This document shows positions 51,501 through 60,076 of a DNA stretch of 64,000 nucleotides, one piece after another. The notes under the pieces were generated by a model. It saw only the letters and a list, made by a program, of their open reading frames with translations, was not told the origin of the DNA and ran no database searches. The DNA comes from Caldilineaceae bacterium (GTDB taxonomy: Bacteria; Chloroflexota; Anaerolineae; Caldilineales; Caldilineaceae). Location: contig JAJEBF010000031.1 in NCBI GenBank assembly GCA_022824025.1, forward strand, positions 1-64,000, given 5' to 3'. A program made the position numbers and the translations under genes. Numbering within the stretch: position 1 is the first letter of the stretch; each line of letters starts with the position of its first letter.

Positions 51501-52436
51501 TCACACGATTACCTGCAAACGGCCCGGTTGCACGACCGCAGTCAGCTTCTCAACCCCCCGAGCCAAAACCTCTCCGTCCGTATGCACCGGGACAGGCTGC
51601 CGCACCGTAATGCGGACAGACCGCAAGCGGCCAAAATACACGTCCTTCTGGCCCTGCAACCCCGTACTGGTCATCGCCCTGGGAAGAAGATTCAATATCC
51701 CCAGCCTGGACTGCGCTTCTGCATAGGCCAGATCAAGCAAACCGTCGTCCATCACCGCATCAGGCGTCAGATAAAATGCGCCGCCAGTGCGTCGCGTGTT
51801 GCCGATGCTCACCAACAACATGGGCATCGCCGCCTCGTGGACATTGCCCTCGCCGTCGGTCCAATTGACCTCGAAAAACGGTTGTTCATACGCTCGCAAC
51901 GCCCGAAACGCCGCCCACAAATAGATGGCGAATCCCCGCAACCGTTTGATTTTGCGGCTCTCTACCGTTACCTGCGCCTCAAAACCCACGCCAATATTAT
52001 TGCCGCTATAGCGATGCAGGGTGTCGCGCCCGTCAAATGCTTCCACCAGTCCCAAATCGACTGTGCGCGTCCCGCCTGCGCGAATCGCCTGCACGCCCGC
52101 ATCGAAATCCCGCGCCGCGCCCGCCATATCGGAAAAGTCGTTGCCGCTGCCCGCCGGAAAAACAGCCAGGCCCCGGACCGTCTCGCCGTCCGGCGTCGCC
52201 TGGGCCAGGCCATTTACAACCTCATGGACCGTTCCGTCCCCGCCTGCGGCCGCCACGATCGCATAGCCGTCCAACCGCGCCTGCCGCGCCAAGGAGATTG
52301 CCTCGCCCGGTCCCCTGGTTTCCGTCATCTCAAACGGAACATTGCCCCGCCGGAACGCAGCCTCGAGCGCGTTGGCTACACGACCGCCCCGCCCCCGCCC
52401 CGCATATGGATTGAGAATAACCTTAACCGTCTCCAT
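51501..52436 (-). CDS. Diacylglycerol kinase family lipid kinase
   Basis: The 311-residue protein has the ATP-binding GGDGT at 65-69 (AAAGGDGTVHEVVNGLA), PAGSGNDFSDMAG and the second-lobe DGLLDLAYAEAQSRLG, ending in HTDGEVL. The fold is that of DgkB/YegS soluble lipid kinases, which recycle diacylglycerol or phosphorylate related lipids at the membrane. The start overlaps the GH13 gene by 14 bases, so the two are cotranscribed. Confidence 0.9.
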   Translation of the reverse strand: METVKVILNPYAGRGRGGRVANALEAAFRRGNVPFEMTETRGPGEAISLARQARLDGYAIVAAAGGDGTVHEVVNGLAQATPDGETVRGLAVFPAGSGNDFSDMAGAARDFDAGVQAIRAGGTRTVDLGLVEAFDGRDTLHRYSGNNIGVGFEAQVTVESRKIKRLRGFAIYLWAAFRALRAYEQPFFEVNWTDGEGNVHEAAMPMLLVSIGNTRRTGGAFYLTPDAVMDDGLLDLAYAEAQSRLGILNLLPRAMTSTGLQGQKDVYFGRLRSVRITVRQPVPVHTDGEVLARGVEKLTAVVQPGRLQVIV

Positions 52437-54015
52437 CGCGCCCCCGCTCGGAAAGACTTCCCGCCTCAGTCGACACTTCTTCGAGGATTAACGTCTCTCT
52501 CGCCGGTATCGTCAGGTCCCAAAGTGTTCCATTGCGTGCGCCTGTGATTTCGCCGCTGGCCTGCGGCGGCCAGATCGTCCGAAAGGTCCGCTGCGAAGCG
52601 TCGGAACTCTCCTTTTGGCCCCGCGCTTCGCCGGCAAGCGGAACCGCCAGACGGGCCTCCGCCCTCGAACGGTTAAAGAGCGCGATCAGATGGTCTTTCC
52701 CTTCGCAGCCTTGCTCCGATGCCTGGTCCCCCGTGCCTGTGCCGCCGCGCAGCCAGCGGCTGAATCCGAAGATGTCGCCGGCAGCCACCAACGTCCTGTA
52801 CCCGCCCGTGCGCAAGGCAGGCTGGCTGTGCCGCAGCGCAATCGCCTTCCGATAGTAGTCGAGAAGCTCACTATCCCAACTCTCCTGCTCATCCCATGGA
52901 AAGGCCCCGCGGCAGCCGGGATCGGGTCCGCCATTCATGCCGATCTCTTCGCCATAGTAGATGCACGGCGCCCCCGGCAGCGTCATCTGCAAGAGCAGGC
53001 ATAGCCGCACGCCGCTGGCGTCCCCATCCAAAGCCCACAGGTTGCGCGCCGTATCATGGCTGTTCAAAAGATTCAACTGCGCCGTAACCACCTGCCAGTC
53101 GTAACGCGCCAAAGTCCGCTCGATCACCGCCGCAAACGCATGTGTATTCAGCTTCTCGATCGCGTATCCCCCGGGCCGGTAGTCGCGTGGAACCGTCTCC
53201 GCGCCGAAATACCCGTACGCCGCGCGGCTCAGAACGTAGTTCATCACCGCATCAAAACGATCCCCCTGCAACCACTCCTCTGCTTCATCCCAGATCTCGC
53301 CCACCGTGTAGGCGTCGGCATTCGTCTCCTTCACCACGCGCCGAAACGCCCGCCAAAACTCCGGATCGTCAATCTCCTCCGGCACATCCAACCGCCACCC
53401 GTCCGCGCCGAATTCGATCCAGTGACGGGAGACCTCTAACAGATACTGCCTCATGCCGGGGTTGCCCGTATTCAGCTCAGGCAGTGCGGGCAGGTTCCAC
53501 CAGGCCGCGTAATTGTGCGGCTGTTTCTCGCTGCTGTGATAGGGCCGCAGCGGCCATCCCTTTACCCGGAACCAGTCGAAATAGGGCGACCTCTTTCCGG
53601 TTTCCAGAATATGATGAAACGGCCAGAAGCCCCGGCCGCAATGGTTGAACACACCGTCGATAACCACGCGCATACCCCGGCTATGCGCCGCGTCCAACAA
53701 CTCGCGAAAAGCGGCGTCCCCTCCCAACAGCGGGTCCACCTTCATATAGTCGAAAGTGTGGTAACGGTGATTGGCGGCCGAACTGAAGATCGGGTTCAAA
53801 TAGAGGGCATTGACGCCCAACGCCTCCAGATAGTCCAGCCGGTCAACGATGCCCAGAAGATCGCCGCCCTGGAATCCCTGTTCCGATGGCGGCGCGCCCC
53901 AGGGTTTGAACTGGATTCCTGGCGGATGTTTCAGACGCGGGCTGCGGCTGAAGCGATCCGGAAAGATCTGATAGAAAACCGCATGCTTCACCCAATCAGG
54001 TGTCTTGACGCCCAT
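52423..54015 (-). CDS. GH13 alpha-glucan hydrolase (cyclomaltodextrinase/neopullulanase type)
   Basis: The 530-residue enzyme has the (beta/alpha)8 barrel regions DGVFNH (120-125), GWRLDVPEE with nucleophile D210, GEIW with acid/base E240, and LLNSHDT with D321. The order HAVFYQIFPDRFSR...GGDLLGIVDRLDYLEALGVN is typical of subfamily GH13_20. The N-terminal CBM34 domain that dimerises most neopullulanases is missing. The C-terminal beta domain carries an insert (GTGTGDQASEQGCEG). No signal peptide, so it acts on internalised maltodextrins. Confidence 0.9.
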   Translation of the reverse strand: MGVKTPDWVKHAVFYQIFPDRFSRSPRLKHPPGIQFKPWGAPPSEQGFQGGDLLGIVDRLDYLEALGVNALYLNPIFSSAANHRYHTFDYMKVDPLLGGDAAFRELLDAAHSRGMRVVIDGVFNHCGRGFWPFHHILETGKRSPYFDWFRVKGWPLRPYHSSEKQPHNYAAWWNLPALPELNTGNPGMRQYLLEVSRHWIEFGADGWRLDVPEEIDDPEFWRAFRRVVKETNADAYTVGEIWDEAEEWLQGDRFDAVMNYVLSRAAYGYFGAETVPRDYRPGGYAIEKLNTHAFAAVIERTLARYDWQVVTAQLNLLNSHDTARNLWALDGDASGVRLCLLLQMTLPGAPCIYYGEEIGMNGGPDPGCRGAFPWDEQESWDSELLDYYRKAIALRHSQPALRTGGYRTLVAAGDIFGFSRWLRGGTGTGDQASEQGCEGKDHLIALFNRSRAEARLAVPLAGEARGQKESSDASQRTFRTIWPPQASGEITGARNGTLWDLTIPARETLILEEVSTEAGSLSERGRDGDG

Positions 54016-54593
54016 CTGATTTCACCTTGCAATAAGGGGAGGCCCCGGCCCTGAGAGCCGCCTGTGCCTGCGCTCTCGCCCTGATTGTTGCACAGCCACC
54101 AGTGGTTGTCAACGCCCCAAGCCACCCGCTGTACCCTGCAATATGCCAACAAGCAGCCCGCCCGGGCAGCTTTCAAGAGTGTGGAACCAGCGCCAGGGGA
54201 GAGTACAAGAAAGAGCGGCGCGGACCTGCACGGTTTCTTGGAAGTCACGGGTGAGCGCCGTCTTTCACACTTCCTGCAGATTGCGGCGCTTGTACGCCTG
54301 CCAAAGTTCACGAGCCTTTTCAATGTCCCTCCGTGGATCAACAGGATGTTGCCGTTCGCCGTCGCGCCCCGTGGACCAAAGTCGTGTCCGGCGCAGTCCG
54401 GATCAGGCGTTATCGCACAAAGCGATCTGCAGGATTCAGTGTAACTAGCCACGGGTAACGGCAGACTCGTCCCCATTTTGGACTGCGCCCGACCATTGCG
54501 TACAGTTCACCGCTGTGTGATAATTTCCCGTGCCGCCCTCCCGTCTTCCCTTGCGCATGGCCGGCGCGCCGCGAACCGACTGGCCCCAAACCT
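54016..54593. other. Intergenic region with one dispersed repeat copy
   Basis: A copy of the C/T-rich repeat lies at 54325-54370. The rest holds no supported gene; frames here are short and lack ribosome sites. Confidence 0.5.
54325..54370 (+). repeat. Dispersed C/T-rich repeat copy
   Basis: TCCCTCCGTGGATCAACAGG, then ATGTTGCCGTTCGCCGTCGC, as at 15351-15468 and 58795-58910. Confidence 0.5.
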
Positions 54594-55901
54594 ATGTACC
54601 TGCGTTTTACCCGTTTCCTCCTGCCTCTGATCCTCACCATCCTTATCTTTGAATTCGGCGCGCAGAGCATCAACGCCGGCATGGCGCGCATGCCCGACGC
54701 CACGCGTGTCCTGGCCGCATTTGGACTGGCGTGGGGATTGGTTACCGCTCTGTCCAGCCCGCTCGCGCAAATTCGCTACGCCGGCATGGTCCTGGTGGAG
54801 GACAAACGAGACTTCTGGCGGGGTCTGCACTACGTCAGCGCGCTGGCGTTTCTGATGGTGGCGATACAATGGCTGCTTAGCGGCACGCCACTCAGCCGCC
54901 ATCTACTCGAGGGTCTGCACGGCATCGACCTCGAGACCGGCGAGCGCGTGCGCATGATGATGCTGTGGCTTCTGCCAATGCCGCTCATAAGGGGCTTGAC
55001 GCAGCTCGGCGCCGGCGTCCTGACCCGCGCCAAACGGACCGGCCAGATAAGCCTCGCAACCGCTCTGAGCGTTTCCGCCGGCCTCGCGACCGTCGTCGCG
55101 CTTCTCCAGGTCGATACTATTCGCGACCATCCCATCTGGCTGCCGATCCTCGTTCTCTACGCATCCGCTCTGACTGAGTTCGGCGCCATCCTCTGCTTTC
55201 TCTGGCGTTTCGCCGGCAGCGGCCTGCCGCACAGGCTCGATCGTCCCCCGATCACCTATGCCGCATTCTTCCGCTTTACCTGGCCGCTGGGACTCATGAA
55301 CTTCATGCAAGAGTCCAGCCGGCCCCTCATCAACCTTTTCGTCGTGCGCGGCGCCAACGGCGCAGAAGAAATCGCCGCGCTGACAGTGGCCTACACCCTC
55401 GGCCAGTGGACCTACCGGTGGTTGAACGAACTGCGCGCCCTCATGCCCCCCTTCTACGCCGAACTGCGCGCCTACCGTCCGTTCCTTCTCTACGCCTACT
55501 GGTGCGGCTTCATCGCCAGCGCAATCTGCCTCCTGTTCTTCTGGACGCCCCTGCGAACAGTCCTATTGGAGCAGGTCATCGGCCTGACGCCGGCCCTGGC
55601 CGAGCTCAGCCGCGCGCCGCTCCAGATCTACACGTTCTTCCCCTTTGTCGTCATTCACCGCGCCTACTTCCACAGCATCGCCTTTGTCGAGCGGCACACG
55701 CTTCCCATGGCGGTTGGCGCGCCGATGCGCACCGGCGCCATCCTCGCCGCCCTGCTGCTCCTGCCCCTGTTCGGCGTGCAGGGCGCAGCGCTCGGCGTAG
55801 CATCCCTGCTTGCCGGCTTCGTCTCCGAAACCGTCACCGTCTGGTGGCTAATCCTGGGCAAAAAACAGTTCCGCCTGTGGCGAGCGCGTCCAGCCGTCTA
55901 A
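54594..55901 (+). CDS. MATE/MOP-superfamily-like membrane protein
   Basis: The 435-residue polytopic protein has about 12 helices in two similar halves. It includes FLLPLILTILIFEFGAQSIN, the FFRFTWPLGLMNFMQESSRP loop opening the second half, and a C-terminal GAALGVASLLAGFVSETVTV. The layout matches MOP-type flippases and multidrug exporters; the 'QE/QSSRP(L/I)INL' start of half two recalls ANKH-like members. Substrate unknown. ATG 54594 is the first in-frame start. It is not linked to neighbours. Confidence 0.7.
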   Translation: MYLRFTRFLLPLILTILIFEFGAQSINAGMARMPDATRVLAAFGLAWGLVTALSSPLAQIRYAGMVLVEDKRDFWRGLHYVSALAFLMVAIQWLLSGTPLSRHLLEGLHGIDLETGERVRMMMLWLLPMPLIRGLTQLGAGVLTRAKRTGQISLATALSVSAGLATVVALLQVDTIRDHPIWLPILVLYASALTEFGAILCFLWRFAGSGLPHRLDRPPITYAAFFRFTWPLGLMNFMQESSRPLINLFVVRGANGAEEIAALTVAYTLGQWTYRWLNELRALMPPFYAELRAYRPFLLYAYWCGFIASAICLLFFWTPLRTVLLEQVIGLTPALAELSRAPLQIYTFFPFVVIHRAYFHSIAFVERHTLPMAVGAPMRTGAILAALLLLPLFGVQGAALGVASLLAGFVSETVTVWWLILGKKQFRLWRARPAV

Positions 55902-56520
55902 CGCCGCCTCCCCCCCAACGTATCCTCAATCCCCATTGCCCCATCAATAGCGCCTCCCGCCACGAACCCCTTACCCTTGGAGCCTGGCCCCCAACCTCCG
56001 CCTGTCAACCTCTCAGCCTTGCCCTGTGTCGGCGGCCCCTCCGCGCCCAGCCGCACGCCAGGGAGGTCAAACGCCGCCAGCCGCCAAGTCTCCTCATCAA
56101 CCGGGCGGGGCAGTGCGTGGACCAGGTGGCCCTGCGCCGGGCCGGGTAGTTCCCAGGACCCCCCGGCCCAACACCCGCTCGCCCCCGATCGCAATGTACG
56201 CCCGCCCGGCCTCGTAACACCTCCAAATTACCTTCTGCACGGGCGCGCTTCTTGTGTCCAGGGCATACGCATCTGATTGGGGGAGAACCTTCATCGGGGG
56301 GGACGGGGATTTTGTCTGAACGGGGATTTGGGGGGATTTTTGGGATTTGGGGGATGGGAAACTGCAGTGGTCAGTGGTCGGTGGTCAGTGGGTGGCGGGA
56401 CGGGGAGGCGCCGCGGGCGGGGGTACGGAGGGGCTTGGGCGCCCACAAGGGATGCCCCTACGGGGTGTTTGCGAGGGCAGGGAGGGGTGGAGGGGACGCG
56501 TGGGGGTAGCGCGCTTTGTG
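55902..56520. other. Gene-free stretch with a possible frameshifted minus-strand frame and a repeat
   Basis: The minus strand 56294-55898 could encode about 131 residues if one G is removed from the G6 run near 56160; I cannot tell whether this is a real gene. The repeat at 56298-56415 follows, then a G-rich stretch. Confidence 0.35.
56298..56415 (-). repeat. Composite low-complexity repeat, copy C (inverted)
   Basis: It reads ACGGGGATTTGGGGGGATTT, then GGGATGGGAAACTGCAGTGG and tandem TCAGTGGTCGGTGG units. This is the exact reverse order of blocks at 13822-13955. Confidence 0.6.
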
Positions 56521-56808
56521 ACCTTCCCGCGCCGTGAAGTGAACGTTGCCCCACGCGCAACCCCTGATGTGGCCCCGCATGTAACCCTTCAAGTAGGACG
56601 ACTCGTTGCAGCCTTGCAGGGAGAGATGAGCCGGGCCGGGCTCATGGCCGTTTTGGGGTTAGCGGATTGGAGTCTTTTCCTCAAGACCTATCTACACACC
56701 AGCCTTGACGCCGGCCTGATAGAGATGACACATCCGCAAAGACCAAGGAGCAGGAATCATCGATATCGGTTGACCGACCTGGGCGGCGAGGCTCGGAACA
56801 CCCCATAA
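56521..56808 (+). pseudogene. Remnant of a Fic/RecG-like protein, C-terminal winged helix
   Basis: The frame reads APRATPDVAPHVTLQVGRLV, then GEMSRAGLMAVLGLADWSLF and GLIEMTHPQRPRSRNHRYRL. This is the 'VTPEVTPEV...GEMSR.ELM..LGL...LIEMT.PDKP.S..QRYRLT' tail found on Fic-family and ATP-binding RecG-like transcriptional regulators. The catalytic part is replaced by the low-complexity repeat upstream. It is a decayed fragment. Confidence 0.6.
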
Positions 56809-56910
56809 AAGGAAACTTTATTCATGATTAGACACGGATCGTAACTGGCTTAAATGGGAATAGACCGATTTGGGCAATTTCTACTAATTTGTATTGCAAA
56901 TGATCAAAGT

Positions 56911-56927
56911 CCCTCGGCTGCCGAGGG
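56911..56927. terminator. Short GC hairpin near the P450 gene end
   Basis: CCCTCGG, loop CTG, CCGAGGG, then ATTCTAATC. It lies 165 bases beyond the P450 stop on the minus strand and downstream of the Fic remnant on the plus strand. The T-run is poor. Confidence 0.3.
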
Positions 56928-57091
56928 ATTCTAATCAGGAGATGGCATAGCCGCCTACGGTTACATTGCTACCTGCCAGGGAGCACGACTGTGAAAGTCC
57001 TTTCCGCCTTAAAGTCAGGTCGGCCTTCGCGCATGGGGCGGATCCGACTGAGGCGCGCCGCCATGCCTGCCTCTCAAGGTAGGCGGTATAA

Positions 57092-58324
57092 TCAGTGTTC
57101 GACTTCGACCCACAACTCTTCGACGCCCCGCAGGACAATCTGGTCTTTGAACACAGGTTCAGAGGCCAACCGCAATGAAGAGTACCGATCCAGCAGGCTG
57201 GAGAAGGCTATGCGTCCCTCCAGGATGGCAAGCGGAGAGCCGAGGCAGTAGTGGATGCCGCGGCCGAAGGAGAGGTGACTGACTTCGTCGCGCCCGATAT
57301 CGAGCTCGTCGGGATTGGCAAAAACTTGCGGATCTCGATTTGCGGCCCCGACTATCGCCAGAATCCGCTGGCCGGCCGCAATCCGTTTGCCCCCGATCTC
57401 AACATCGTCGATGGCGTTACGCGCGTCCATCTGCACGGGGCTGTCATACCTGAGCAGCTCGTTGATAGCCGAATCCAACAGTTCGGGATGCTCCCTCAAT
57501 CGTTGCAGCTGCGCCGGATTTTTGAGCAGAGCCAACATGCCGTTGCCGATCAGGTTACGCGTCGTCTCGTTGCCTGCGACCAGCAACAGCATGAGTGTTG
57601 AGAGCAGCTCTTCGTGGGTAAGTCTGTCCCCTTCTTCTTCAGCAGCCAGCAGCGCGCTGATCATGTCATTCTGGGGCGCCTGCCGCCTCTGCTCGATGAT
57701 GCCCTCGAAGTATTCGAAGAGCTCCTCGGTCGCCTGTTGGACCCGCTCTATCTGTTCGCTGTTGAGCAGTGGATTGACCGAGAGCGCAATATCGTCGGAC
57801 CATTCCCGGAAGCGCTCTCGATCCTGTGCCGGAACGCCGAGCATCTCGGCGATGACGATAACCGGCAACGGGAAGGCAAAATCGCTGATCAGATCGATCC
57901 GGCCTCTGCCGGCGGCCGCGTCCAGGAGTTCGTCAACAAGCTCCTGGATGCGCGGACCAAGCTCCCTTACCGCGCGAGGGGTAAAGGCCTTGGAGACAAG
58001 CCCCCGCAACCTGGTGTGATCAGGGGGGTCCAGATCCAGAAATGTTCGATACTGCATGTAGTCGTAGTTGCGCTCCGCGTTCGTAAAGCGTTTGTGGTCA
58101 GCCAGAACGTCCTGCACATCTTCGTACCGGGTCAACGCCCAGGCCTCGATTAACCGCATGCGGTGGACGGGGTCCTTCTGGCGCAGCTGTTCGTAGGTGC
58201 GGTACGGGTCCTCTATGAACGCGCTGGAGGTCAGGTCGTAACTTACCCCTGACTCCAGACGCTCCCACGCCAGCAGAATCCGCTTTACGACCAGTTTCAC
58301 TGCATTGAGTCCGACATTCGACAT
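57092..58324 (-). CDS. Cytochrome P450
   Basis: The start is ATG 58324 with AGGAGGG upstream; GTG 58333 is an alternative. The 410-residue bacterial class I P450 has the I-helix LLLVAGNETTRNLIGNG, the K-helix ELLR, and the haem loop LSFGRGIHYCLGSPLA with thiolate ligand C360. It has no membrane anchor, so it is soluble and needs a ferredoxin and reductase; a [2Fe-2S] ferredoxin is encoded at 21606 but is not linked. It resembles CYP107/CYP109-like enzymes in length and motif. The substrate is unknown. Confidence 0.93.
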   Translation of the reverse strand: MSNVGLNAVKLVVKRILLAWERLESGVSYDLTSSAFIEDPYRTYEQLRQKDPVHRMRLIEAWALTRYEDVQDVLADHKRFTNAERNYDYMQYRTFLDLDPPDHTRLRGLVSKAFTPRAVRELGPRIQELVDELLDAAAGRGRIDLISDFAFPLPVIVIAEMLGVPAQDRERFREWSDDIALSVNPLLNSEQIERVQQATEELFEYFEGIIEQRRQAPQNDMISALLAAEEEGDRLTHEELLSTLMLLLVAGNETTRNLIGNGMLALLKNPAQLQRLREHPELLDSAINELLRYDSPVQMDARNAIDDVEIGGKRIAAGQRILAIVGAANRDPQVFANPDELDIGRDEVSHLSFGRGIHYCLGSPLAILEGRIAFSSLLDRYSSLRLASEPVFKDQIVLRGVEELWVEVEH

Positions 58325-58943
58325 ACCAGCCACCCTCCTTATGACGCCGCGTTTTCGCCTTGCTATGCCACTCTTGTCAGGAACCCGGTTGAACGCTCCT
58401 TCCTGACCTGCCCTCGACGTTTGTACCAGTCGTTATGTTAGTCCGGCAAGCCGGGGGACAAGGCAGGCAGGCAAGAGGGCCTCAGGCGCCGGCAGTTACA
58501 GGCCCAGAGGGCCAGCTAAATTGGGCATTCCAGCAGGGACGGGAGGGCGCAATGAGCGACGAGGCCGGGCGCTCCTGCGCATGAGGTCATGGCGCAGGGC
58601 CGCTGGCAAAATCCCGAAGTGATCGCCGACGACACACAGACCGAAAACGCAGAGCAGCCGTATCAAGCGCCCTATGCTGCGCGCCGATAAGAACTGCCCC
58701 CCCACAGTGCATCCCCGCCCCCTTCATCTGTCCTTCCAATCACCCCACCGCAACCTCCATCCTCCCCCCAACACTCCTTCCATCAAAAAATCGCCCTTCC
58801 TCGCGCCCCTTCGCGTGCCTTCGCGGACAAAAGATGCCCTTCGCCGTTCTCCGCTGTTCTCCGTGTCGCTCAGTGGATCAAAAAGATGTTGCCGTCCGCC
58901 GTTGCCCTCTGTGAACAAGAAAACGTGCTCCTCCCCCCGGTTC
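58325..58943. other. Intergenic region with dispersed repeat
   Basis: The repeat at 58795-58910 is the only structure recognised. The remaining bases show no supported gene or site. Confidence 0.5.
58795..58910 (+). repeat. Dispersed C/T-rich repeat, two degenerate tandem copies
   Basis: CTTCCTCGCGCCCCTTCGCG, then TGCCTTCGCGGACAAAAGAT, followed by CAGTGGATCAAAAAGATGTT. Same family as 15351-15468. Confidence 0.55.
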
Positions 58944-60056
58944 CTAAGAATAACGCCCCACCGCGTCCATATCCAACTCGATTCCCAGACCCGGTCCATC
59001 AGGAATCTGCAACATGCCATCCTTATCCAGCTGCCAGCCGCCAACCACGATCTCATCAATATAGGGCGAACCGGTTTTGTACTCCACCAGGTCCGTATCC
59101 GCCAGCGCAGAGGCCAGCTGCAGGTCAGCCGCCAGCCCCATCGCCGTGTTCCAGCCATGTGGAATCATGCGCACACCGTTCTCCTGCGCCATCCACCCAA
59201 TGCGGCGCTCCTCGCTGATTCCGCCTACCTTGGCGACATCCGGCTGAACGATGTCGAAGGCGCCCTGCTGGAGGAAGGGAAGGAATGACTGCCGCCGGGT
59301 CATCACCTCGCCCCCGGCGATGGGGATCGTCGTGTTACGCCGCAGATGGATGAAGTCTTCCAGGTCGTCGGGCCGCAGCGGCTCCTCGAACCAGTCCACG
59401 CCATAATCGGCCAGCATGCCCGCGCAGCGCAGCGCCCACGTGTATCGCCCTTGCCAGTGCGCATCGCTGCCGCCGGCATCCACCATCAACTGGTTGTCAT
59501 CGCCCACAACCTCGCGCGCCGTTGCCACAATCTCCTCGTCCAGCTTGTCGCTGACACGGCCAAAAGGCCCCCATCCCATCTTGAAGGCGCGGAACCCCTG
59601 CGCCTTCCACATCTCCAGCTCGTCCCGTAACGGCGACGGCTGGTCCATCAGCAGCGAAGCGTAGGGCCGAACGCGTTCGCGGTATCGCCCGCCCAGCAGG
59701 CGGCCAACCGGCTGACCCGTCACCTTGCCCAAAATATCCCACAGCGCAATGTCGATGCCGCTGATCGTATGTGTGACGCTGCCGCCCCGCCCCAGCCAGA
59801 ACGTATTCTGGTGCAACCGCTCGCTTACCCGTTCCGGCTCAATCGCGGACTGCCCGATCAACAGCGGGCGCAGCACCTCCAGCGCGGCCAGCACAAGCCC
59901 ATCGTTCGTAAATACGGCGCCGTGTCCGGTGACCCCTTCATCCGTTTCCACGAACACAAGCGTGTGTACGCAGTCCTCCTCCTTCAGCTCCTCGCTCCAG
60001 CCGCCTTCAGGCGTGGCACCCCGCAGACCCACCGCGCTGACCTTTTCGATCTTCAT
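58944..60056 (-). CDS. Mandelate racemase/muconate lactonizing-type enolase-superfamily enzyme
   Basis: The start is ATG 60056 behind GAGGAGCGG. The 370-residue enzyme has an N-terminal capping domain and a barrel with metal ligands D193 (MVDAGG), E224/225 (WFEEP) and E250 (GGEV). Candidate bases are K159 (FKMGW) and H300 (IPHGWNT), as in acid-sugar dehydratases and racemases of the mandelate racemase subgroup. It is the last gene of a three-gene minus-strand unit (gap of 20 bases to the DUF1907 gene). The likely substrate is a sugar acid or hydroxy acid. Confidence 0.9.
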   Translation of the reverse strand: MKIEKVSAVGLRGATPEGGWSEELKEEDCVHTLVFVETDEGVTGHGAVFTNDGLVLAALEVLRPLLIGQSAIEPERVSERLHQNTFWLGRGGSVTHTISGIDIALWDILGKVTGQPVGRLLGGRYRERVRPYASLLMDQPSPLRDELEMWKAQGFRAFKMGWGPFGRVSDKLDEEIVATAREVVGDDNQLMVDAGGSDAHWQGRYTWALRCAGMLADYGVDWFEEPLRPDDLEDFIHLRRNTTIPIAGGEVMTRRQSFLPFLQQGAFDIVQPDVAKVGGISEERRIGWMAQENGVRMIPHGWNTAMGLAADLQLASALADTDLVEYKTGSPYIDEIVVGGWQLDKDGMLQIPDGPGLGIELDMDAVGRYS

Positions 60057-60076
60057 CTCCGCTCCTCGCATGTGTG

